Assembly (NCBI GenBank): GCA_021613535.1
Contig: CP075494.1
Location: forward strand, 3,658,001 to 3,722,000
Length of the DNA stretch: 64,000 nt
DNA from: Adineta vaga
Lineage: Eukaryota; Rotifera
Direction of reading: 5' to 3'
Shown here: positions 56,640-64,000 of the stretch, piece by piece
How the letters are laid out: each line of letters starts with the position of its first letter
Numbering within the stretch: position 1 is the first letter of the stretch
Translations under genes and position numbers: made by a program
The notes under the pieces: generated by a model
What the model saw: the letters and a program-made list of their open reading frames with translations, nothing else
Databases searched by the model: none
Told to the model about the DNA's origin: nothing

Positions 56640-57083
56640 TCCCAGAAGTGCGATCGAGAACGATTACAGTAAGAATTTGATTAGTTGTATAATTCTGACT
56701 TCACCTGGAATTTTTTGCATACGATTGTGATTGTTTTAAACCTAAAAATAACCGATATACATCACATTAGACAGTGTTCGTGTATTTTTCAATCAATGTA
56801 TACTTACTGCATGATGCGTAGCGACATAAAATGCTTCTATCAAATAAATAATTAAAGAAAATCGTTTTAGTTCATCTAATATACTTGTTGATATTATCTG
56901 TTGTTATTACTTTATCTTAAACATTGGTTTTTTCCCCTAATATCAATTCTATCAATGACTCATTCTGATACATGATCTGTTATGTCCACATCAGCATACT
57001 CGATTGATAGAAAGAAAGAAAACACACTCTCAAGGTACCTATTATTGACCATTTTCAGATTAAAAATTTCTCTTTTTTATAAA
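56640..57083. other. Intergenic, no gene seen
   Basis: No supported feature. Confidence 0.4.
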
Positions 57084-58098
57084 ATGACTAACAAACGATT
57101 AATTGTTGTCGTTGGAATACATGGCCGACAAGCCAGTAGCGTTGTTGAGGTTCTACTTCAATATCCAAATGAATGGTTAATTCGTGGTACTACCGGAGAA
57201 GCAATATTAGTACATAATCAGGTATTCTGTCTTTCACAATATGAAGATGACTATTCACGAAAATCTGAATCTGTTCTAGGAATTCGTTCGCCAAGGCGTC
57301 GAGATAGTCAAATGTGATATTAGTAATCAAGAAGAATGTTGCCAAGCTTTTAAAGGTGCATATGGTGTTTTTTCAATCAATAAACATTGGGATGCAATGG
57401 ATCAAGGTGAACTCACACAAGCTCTCAATTTAGTCGAAGCAGCAAAAATAGCCAACGTTCAACATTTCATTACCAGTGGATTGCCAGATACAACAGCATT
57501 TGAAAAGAGTCAATTTGAAGCACCATACAATCCTATGTGAGTTCTATCTCCAAGCATTCAACAATATTTTTATATTTTTTTAAGTAGAAAACAGACACAA
57601 ATAGAAAACTATATTCGACGATTATCTCCAGATGCGACCTTTCCTCATGTAACATTTATTCATATGGGTTTTTATTATCAGAATTTCATCACTTTTTTCG
57701 TTTTTGAAGCGGAAAACTTAGAATTTCGGTATCCACTTCTGTCACCAGCTCGTATTCCACTTTATGATGTGCGTGACACAGGCAAAATCGTATACGAATG
57801 TTTTCGACAACCGGAAAAATGGGGTAATGGTCAAACAGTACCGATTGTTGCAGAACAACTAACTATCGAAGAAATGTGTGCAAGAATTCGAGATATGACT
57901 GAAAAAGATGTTCAATTTATTCCTTTACCATTCGAAGAAGCTCTTCTCAAGCTTCATCGAGAAACCGTCAATAATATGCGATGGTATAATGATATCGGTA
58001 GTACTGATGGACAACAAGCAGAAAAGACCAAAGAGATTTATCCCAATATGAAAACATTTATAGAATGGTTACGAGAAATTCAGTGGCTAATGGAATAA
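57084..58098 (+). CDS. NmrA-like NAD(P)-binding protein
   Basis: Three exons, 57084-57221, 57280-57536 and 57585-58098 (introns 58 and 48 bp), closing at 302 residues. A Rossmann start LIVVVGIHGRQASSVVEVLL is followed by EFVRQGVEIVKCDISNQEECCQAFKG as the second strand-helix pair, GVFSINKHW, then VQHFITSGLPDT, and the NmrA C-terminal region (FIHMGFYYQNF, PLYDVRDTGKIV). The glycine motif GxxGxxG reads GIHGRQA, with the third Gly as Ala. Family knowledge: NmrA-like proteins are atypical short-chain dehydrogenase folds, some of them redox sensors such as HSCARG. A direct catalytic role is doubtful. Fungal/bacterial relatives are common, so transfer is possible. Confidence 0.82.
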
Positions 58099-58308
58099 GA
58101 ACGCTATAGTTATGTCGCGTATTTTGACTATAGTCTAAAATGAATTCATTATTGTTTTGTGTATTTTGTCTAATATATATATATATAACATGCCATTAAC
58201 ATTTGAGAATAATGCCTCTCAATGATAATTCATCAACTTATTCAGGTGAGTGATGTCACATATCTCACATTCAAATTTGGCAATCAGAATGAATAAGATG
58301 CGCTGCAA

Positions 58309-59954
58309 ATGTCCGCAGCAAACAACAATCAACAAAAATGTCTCGGCTGTAGCTCCAAGTCCGATTGCAACTGTCTCCCCACTACAGACTAACAACGGTG
58401 TCAATATTGCTCAATCGAATTCGATAAGGAAGAAGGAGAAAATCAAGTGAGTGGACCTCCAATTAATTTCGACTGATGATGTTTCGACTGTTTTAGGCTT
58501 CTTGTCTTACATGTCTCGGATGCGACACATAAAGATTGTAAACACCCTCCAGGAAAAGGCAGGAAACGTTGCCACCGATGCCGGAAAGCCTATGTAGTAG
58601 AACGAGACGCACGTGGTGAGAAGGTTTCACGAGCACCAAGCACTACACGAGTAAGTTTTGCACTCTTCTTTTTCTTCTGTCTAGTCGAATTTCCTTCTGA
58701 TGTCTTTTCTAGGATAATGACGTCTGCTGGACGCTCGGTTGCAAGAACCTTCGAGGAACCAGAAACTACAAAACAGCAAAGGAAGAGTTCGAGGTGTGCT
58801 TCTGCAGGTACTGCAATGTCTGTCGGAGTAAACAGGAGAATACGCCGGAGAGAATTGAACGCAAAAACATCATTACCGCCAAATCATCAAGACCAACCCT
58901 GAAATTATGGAGAAGAAACGACAACAAACACGGGACTTTTACGAGCGAATGATGAAGATCAAACAACAGCAGTAGGAAGAAATCAAAGGAGCTATGCCTA
59001 TACTCAAGTATTTCCCATCCTCAGCATCCAAATTAGTCTTACAAATGTACACCGAGGTCTTGAAAGCTCTTGCCAATTATAACATCAAATTCAAGACGGA
59101 GTTTAATTACCTCGTCCATCATTTCTACAAAAAGAGCCCCGAAAGGGCAGAGACTGGTCTACGAGCAGATCTTCTCGTAGAGATTGATGTGGAGGACCAA
59201 GAGCAACCATCAACAATCGTCGTTGAAGCGCAAAGTAAGTAAGACTACTGGTCTTGAACTCTTCAAACAATAACTTTTGATACATATGTGTTTTTTCTGC
59301 TCACAGGTGATCACCATCGTCCTTTCCTTCAAGATTACGGCGATGAAGATCCTACAGATCGGTCTAAACTTCTCAACATTATCCAAAAGAAGAACAGAAC
59401 GCGTATTCATCAAGATCTGGCGAAGCTGCTGGTGAGTATGAAACAACGTTTTGTGCACATCATCGTATATAATGTATGTTCGACAGAGACAGCGATCGCC
59501 GATGCCCTTGAGGGCAGGGAGAACATGTGTGTTTACTATCCCGGCGAAACTGGTTTTGAAAAGGATGCTGTCATCAAGCAATTCGTCGATTAACTCTTCT
59601 TTTGCGAAGGAAATTGGCGCAGGCCTTCTAATCCATGTGCTCATTTCGAGCTAAATGATTCCTTCTCGATCATGAGCATTGATAAAACGATGATGATGCT
59701 CAATAGTGATTCAGAAGAGGAAGAAGGTGACAACATCAAAGACAATGGTAAGTTGTGGATTTCATGTTTGGATTGGAACACTCCTCATTTGACTTTCAGA
59801 TACCACCAATGAACAACAAGATGGTCGAGCAAGCATTCTTATCTGCCTTGACAATATCGATTCAAAGTTTATCAACTCCAATCCAGTCCACAATCTGAAA
59901 ATCGATTTTACTCAAGGATATGCCAGTTCCGTCAATGCACAACAACAACCATAA
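58309..59954 (+). pseudogene. Intron-rich tandem Cys-module gene with three in-frame stops
   Basis: Six exons joined by clean GT..AG introns: 58309-58446, 58497-58650, 58713-59234, 59307-59431, 59489-59747, 59800-59954. The first three encode tandem zinc-binding-like modules: LGCSSKSDC then QRCQYC; LGCDTHKDC then KRCHRC; CWTLGCKN then CFCRYCNVC. Later exons encode a helical domain (MPILKYFPSSASKLVLQMYT), YYPGETGFEKD and an acidic stretch. The frame is broken by TAA at 58390, TAG at 58973 and TAA at 59591, and by one-base shifts near 58525-58532 and 58862-58890. Each stop is one C-to-T change from a Gln codon. GC content is clearly higher than in neighbours. No family is recognised. A second reading of exon 1 in another frame (from about 58289) avoids the first stop and splices in frame, so that stop is the least certain. 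Confidence 0.5.
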
Positions 59955-61374
59955 AAGTCAATCCCATCGTCGGTTTGAGCTTGATAAAAAGCAGATATCT
60001 ACTTCGTGTTCAGTGGTAGAATAACGACTTTATCAAAGTTTGTTTAATCACATTCAACAATACTTTTATTATGAAAAAGATCAGGTTTATATATGAGAAA
60101 CAAGGGGAAAAAAACATGACACGCATAACATAGATAAAACAGATGACATCATGTACGCTGATAACATTTGATCTCATGGATGAACATACGATTGTATAAC
60201 GTCATGTATATATGTATGACCAGGACAAAAGAAGATATTCATATATAGTGACGCCATGTAAAGATGATCACATATGACGTCATTATAATATAACAAACTA
60301 GTCTATTTTTATTTTTCCTATTGAGTTTTTCTTTCTATTCGCTTACTGTTATTCTTTACCCATATTTTTATTATTTTATTCTTATACTTGTTATTAGTTT
60401 AATTCTCACTTATTCATTCCGTTGTTTCATTCTTTACTCTTTATTTTGAAATACATGATGATCAAAAGTTTTCTTCGAATTGATAAACTGCAGCTAAAGC
60501 TTAGCTTGAAAAACACAGAAAAGATAGTAGAATCATGTTTGATCGTAGCTTTGTAAATAGATAAATCGATTTCGTAACAAGATTAGTTATAAAACATTAA
60601 CAAAATATAATTTTGAGGACCAGTGACAATACCCACGCTTCGCAGGTTGATTAAAACGGTCGTAAACATGCTGTATTATATCCGTTTACTATATTTTTTA
60701 TTCCTATTATTCCAGGACGAGACTTTTCTAGTCTCAAATCCTGCTAGATTTCTATAGTTAAACTAGATATTGCCTGCAGCATGGATCATTCACTCATCAG
60801 CTTTTTCCTTTTAACACGCAATATATATGGCATTGATTAGTCTGAATGGATGGTTGAATTCTTGTTTATTATGCTGTTCTTTTTATGAGACAACTCAACA
60901 ATATTATTTTGAAATAATTTAATAATAATTTAATTATTCGTTATTAATATTTATTATAATAAAAAGAAAAAAACAAATGTTAGGATCCGGTTCTAACGAA
61001 GACAAAAAGATTGATATTCGAGTTTCGGTCTTTTCGATCACCTTTATTTCACAAGTAACGCTCATCCTCTGGATTCGCTGACCCTTTTCCGAAAGAATGA
61101 TATGAATGCTCGGTAAAGCCTGGCATGTTAACGCTGATTTGCAAAAAAAGGAGAAACAGGCAGGATTTAATGAAAAAAGTTTTGGAGGATACGCAGTAAA
61201 ATGGGAGGACAAATGGAGGAGTTATTTTTTACTATAAAAAATGGCTTGTATGAAGTTCTCGCGTAGGGATATTCGCTTAAGAAGATGTCTAATAAAAAAT
61301 TTATCTCAATTGCAATGTTTATTCCTATTTTTCATTAATAGATTTTATTTTTTTCGTTCCAATTTTTGTAATGC
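59955..61374. other. Non-coding region with CRE-like repeats
   Basis: 1.4 kb without a supported gene. At 60141-60285 four TGACRYCAT-like motifs recur (see the separate entry). A palindrome GAGACTTTTCTAGTCTC lies near 60719-60735. A minus-strand open frame at 60934-61212 has no family support. Confidence 0.45.
60141..60285. repeat. Cluster of four TGACGTCAT-like motifs
   Basis: GATGACATCATGTA (60142), ATAACGTCATGTA (60197), GTGACGCCATGTA (60249) and ATGACGTCATTAT (60274) occur within 145 bp. The last contains a perfect TGACGTCA palindrome. They could be CREB/ATF-type sites or a degenerate tandem repeat. Confidence 0.45.
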
Positions 61375-61725
61375 CTAGGGAGCTTGAATATCAGCAAGAG
61401 CACTATTTTTCAATGAATTTTCGAATCGTTGATTTTCTTCTTCAAGTAATAGTTGAGTTGTTTTTTGCTCTGGTTGAAGTTTTTGTTTTTTCACGGTATT
61501 CAATTTATTGATTTTGAAATTAAAATGAAAAAGGAGGAAACAGAGGGAAAAGAGGAGCATTAGCCAGTCAGAAATTAAATCACCGTCAGTTGAGCCAAAG
61601 AACAATAATAATAACGATAATTCTATAGGTTCGCGATTATTCCTATTGAACGTCGATATTCTTTTAAACATAGACAACAAAGATGTACATTCGAAACAAT
61701 AAAAAATCATCCAAAATTTCTTCAA
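61375..61725 (-). other. Minus-strand open frame, doubtful
   Basis: 116 codons with two hydrophobic stretches (LSLLLLFFGS; WLMLLFSLCFLLFHF) and a helical, charged end (LLLEEENQRFENSLKNSA). It partly overlaps the start of the plus-strand coiled-coil relic, so at least one of the two is not a present-day gene. No family is recognised. Confidence 0.25.
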
Positions 61726-62345
61726 AATAAATATGAGATATTAGATACAAAGAGGGAGAGAATAAGTCACATTCATTTAATAATCAATTATGGCCACAGA
61801 TAGTTGCATTTATAAAAGGTATTCTAGAAAAGACACTTGAAAATAAAAGAACAGTGATAAAAAACGTAGATAATCTTCAACTTGATCAGATGAGAGAAGA
61901 AGCAACATTAGAAATAAAAGGAATAGCATCATCGAAAGACCAACGACAAATATATGAGTTACAAAATGAATTTAAGAGAACATTAGATCTTAAGTTGCAT
62001 TATGATAGGTTAGAAGAAAGATTTGTATGAAATACACCACCACCATCATTAAATACATTCGATAAATTAGACTTATATGCAAAAGAGCTTAAATCAGGCA
62101 ATGAGCAATTAAAATCTCTTAGAGTGAAATGGAAAAATGTATTGAGAGGAACAAAATTAGATCTAACAACATTAATGAGAGAAGCTAAAATTGTTGAGAT
62201 AGAAGAAGCTAAAAGAGAATATAATGGGTTACGTATTAAAGAAACTTTCACATCATCTTCGACAATCGTATAAAATTATAAGGCAATTAATAGAAACGAG
62301 ACATAGTCAATTCGCTAAGAAAAATTTGAATTTTTTAGCAAAAAA
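61635..62345 (+). pseudogene. Coiled-coil protein relic
   Basis: Plus-strand pieces form one Lys/Glu-rich helical protein: SFNNQLWPQIVAFIKGIL, LQLDQMREEATLEIKG, QRQIYELQNEFKR, then TGA at about 62027 followed in frame by NTPPPSLNTFDKLDLYAK, VKWKNVLRGTKLDL and LMREAKIVEIEEAKREY. It then shifts by one base near 62224 to HHLRQSYKIIRQLIE and FAKKNLNFLAKK. The style resembles coiled-coil ORFs of bdelloid retroelements, but no reverse transcriptase is present here, so that link is only a guess. Confidence 0.5.
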
Positions 62346-62798
62346 GGCGTACACAATAAATATATTCTTTGTGATCAAGGTGGAATTTATACACTTGGTA
62401 TTCAACCAGGTACCATGATAACGAATAATGTAATCAAAAATGTGTTTAGCTATGCTGCTTATATGTGGGGAATTTATTTAGATGAAGGTTCATCGCATAT
62501 TATTGTTTCAAATAATGTTGTGTATAATATTGGTTGGGCTGGTTTATTTCAACATTATGGTGCAAATAATACAATCATCAACAATGTATTTGCACGTACA
62601 TCATTAATTTCACCGCCACAACCTGATGATCCAATTCCTGATGGTGATCTTCGTATAATGTCAACTGAAAATCATCTTTCATGGACATTTACACGTAATA
62701 TTGTTTATGATACATATCAAGGCACTAATCATTCAATGTTTAAATCTGATTATCCAAATGTATCTGTATCTTTTAATAATAATACAAATCTGGGTTAA
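62346..62798 (+). pseudogene. C-terminal fragment of a beta-helix protein
   Basis: Reads KYILCDQGGIYTLGIQPG, then ITNNVIKNVFSYAAYMWGIY, SSHIIVSNNVVYNIGWAGLF and NTIINNVFAR, ending GTNHSMFKSDYPNVSVSFNN and TAA at 62796. The repeating N-rich rungs (xxNNVxxN) are those of right-handed parallel beta-helix glycan-active enzymes. It has no start of its own: it begins abruptly after the coiled-coil relic, in another frame. It is probably the C-terminal half of a paralogue of the gene at 63337. Confidence 0.7.
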
Positions 62799-62812
62799 CG
62801 GATTACGAGGTT

Positions 62813-62879
62813 AAACGGCGAAAAACGGCATTCGTTTATGCCCGTTTCCGGCACGAATTTAGCCGTTTTTTAGTCGTTT
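62813..62879. repeat. GC-rich hairpin, MITE-like
   Basis: AAACGGCGAAAAACGGC (62813-62829) is nearly the reverse complement of GCCGTTTTTTAGTCGTTT (62862-62879). An inner ATTCGT/ACGAAT pair extends the fold. The GC-rich patch runs on to about 62955, with CGCCGGAAATGGCG (another palindrome) and CCGCGG. It starts 15 bp after the beta-helix fragment stop and is unlike the AT-rich surroundings. Confidence 0.65.
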
Positions 62880-62959
62880 GATGCCTTATACGACGCCGGA
62901 AATGGCGCTCGGAATCACTGATCCGGGTAAACCTACGTTATATCCGCGGATTAGAGACG

Positions 62960-63336
62960 ATTTTGTTTTCTAAAATTCAATTGAAAATATAAAAGACCTT
63001 AGACTCTACCCAATATAGAACAATGGCGAACGTATCGAAGAAGTACAAGTGCGTCCGAATGATAATCTAGAATTGAAATAATTCGTTCAATGATTATTTC
63101 TCGACGCTTGTGTTAACTTTGATTTTTCGGTGACCAAAATTTATTGTGATCTTCAATAAATTCATTTTTTGTATATCTTTCAATTATAATGATCGATGTA
63201 AAAAAATATATGTGAATGAAACTGAATTTAACCATATGCTGTTTTATCTTGAATATATTAATAACCTTGAAGCAGTATGCCATTGCATACATCATTTCTC
63301 GTACTTTTAACAAAATATATTAAGAAAAGAAATACG
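62960..63336. other. Intergenic, 5' flank of the beta-helix gene
   Basis: No gene seen; AT-rich. Confidence 0.4.
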
Positions 63337-64000
63337 ATGATAACAACTCTTCTAGGTCGATTGATGATATTTTTATTGTTCATCAATGAGAATTCGATTG
63401 ATTCAATAGACATTAATCCATCATTGTCGACTGAGTTGTATGTTGTTCCATTTCGAATCTTTCTCAACGATAAAGCAGATGGTTCTATTAATCATCCTTA
63501 TCCATCAATTCAACAAGCACTTGATCATATTGAACGAAATTATCATCATCATGATTATTATGATAGCAAGACAAAGTATCGAATCACAATTCATTTATAT
63601 CCAACTTATCATTTTGTTCAAACAACAATCCGATTACATAAAATCCACAGTCATATGCGATTAACAACGATGAATGATGAAATCACTTCTCTCTATGAAG
63701 AGTTACGAACTTCTAATCCTAATGACTATCATCGATTATCACGTGCTAGCATCAGTGGTGGTATACCAATAACTGATTGGACATCAGCCGGTGATAATAT
63801 ATACAAAGCTACTATTTCACAACCCATCTTTGTCAATCAATTATTTATCAACAATCAACGTATTATTCGTACACGTCTTCCAATGAATCAATCAGAATAT
63901 TTTCAATATGCTGCACCATTACAAGATCCCAATGAAGCTCGATATGGTTTTCAATATGCACGAGGACAATTTGAAGCTTGGCCATTAGATGATGCTATGG
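63337..64000 (+). CDS. Secreted parallel beta-helix protein, 5' part
   Basis: Open from the ATG at 63337 to the window end (over 220 codons) with no stop. A signal peptide (TTLLGRLMIFLLFINENS) is followed by the typical first rung of right-handed beta-helix enzymes (RIFLNDKADGSINHPYPSIQ, QALDHIE), then SISGG-type turns (RASISGGIPITDW) and QPIFVNQLFINNQRII. Family knowledge: this fold covers pectate-lyase-like and other polysaccharide-acting enzymes, and bdelloids carry many acquired carbohydrate-active genes. Its catalytic part lies beyond the window. The fragment at 62346 looks like the far end of a sister copy. Confidence 0.75.
   Translation, partial: MITTLLGRLMIFLLFINENSIDSIDINPSLSTELYVVPFRIFLNDKADGSINHPYPSIQQALDHIERNYHHHDYYDSKTKYRITIHLYPTYHFVQTTIRLHKIHSHMRLTTMNDEITSLYEELRTSNPNDYHRLSRASISGGIPITDWTSAGDNIYKATISQPIFVNQLFINNQRIIRTRLPMNQSEYFQYAAPLQDPNEARYGFQYARGQFEAWPLDDAM

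Noticed and set aside
27805-59593. Ciliate-like code (TAA/TAG = Gln) for the whole window
   Set aside because: Most intact genes here end in TAA, TAG or TGA at sensible family ends, so the standard code is in use. The in-frame stops are local to two loci.
60600-60740. tRNA or small RNA gene near GAGACTTTTCTAGTCTC
   Set aside because: The palindrome is short, and no cloverleaf, A/B box or other RNA hallmark could be fitted.
61635-62345. Active retrotransposon
   Set aside because: Only a broken coiled-coil frame is seen. No reverse transcriptase, integrase, nuclease or long terminal repeats were found.

Overview
The window looks like nuclear DNA of a bdelloid rotifer (Adineta/Rotaria/Didymodactylos type). 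The grounds are: AT-rich sequence; tightly packed genes on both strands; many very short GT..AG introns, nearly all 45-60 bp; acceptor-like AG sites a few bases before several start codons, as expected where spliced-leader trans-splicing is used; families typical of bdelloids (arginine-type ADP-ribosyltransferases with TPR repeats, divergent rhodopsin-like GPCRs, an LDLa/EGF/7TM receptor); and intron-poor genes of bacterial or fungal flavour (Baeyer-Villiger monooxygenase, PHB-depolymerase-like esterase, phosphoglycerate-mutase-like phosphatase, NmrA, PrsW, beta-helix protein). The species assignment is inference.

Layout. 1-3.3 kb: decayed repeats of a secreted domain family. 3.3-6.8 kb: a death-effector-domain protein convergent with an ART-TPR gene. 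7-9.7 kb: a membrane protein with a galactose-binding-like ectodomain, a broken RBR ubiquitin ligase and a small membrane protein. 9.9-14 kb: PHB-depolymerase-like esterase and Baeyer-Villiger monooxygenase. 14.4-18.5 kb: F-box/LRR protein, prolyl 4-hydroxylase and PrsW protease (all minus strand). 19.4-24 kb: broken GPCR, rhomboid-like tail, ZZ-SAM-coiled-coil protein and AIG1/IMAP-like GTPase. 24.9-32.5 kb: ADP-ribosyltransferase cluster (a relic, a nonsense-mutated copy and an intact but catalytically degenerate copy) with a histidine phosphatase and a small Cys-rich gene. 32.7-46.8 kb: giant LDLa/EGF/7TM receptor, GPCR, HGT-motif ART/PARP-like protein, PPxY arrestin and another GPCR. 47.7-58.1 kb: SMYD methyltransferase, 14-exon Dispatched-like transporter, WWE-ART and NmrA protein. 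58.3-64 kb: a GC-richer intron-rich Cys-module pseudogene, repeats, a coiled-coil relic joined to a beta-helix C-terminus, a GC-rich hairpin, and the start of a full beta-helix gene running off the window.

Three patterns stand out. (1) A dispersed family of GGGTGTGGGTG inverted repeats (hairpins), several lying at or just after gene 3' ends. (2) Five arginine-type ART loci or relics plus one PARP-like locus, in every state from intact to dead, among genes with death, immune-GTPase and ubiquitin-type domains. (3) An unusual number of genes whose two halves are well preserved but joined by a single-base frame error, which means either assembly indels or many young pseudogenes. Exon joins were worked out by eye and checked for reading-frame arithmetic where stated.
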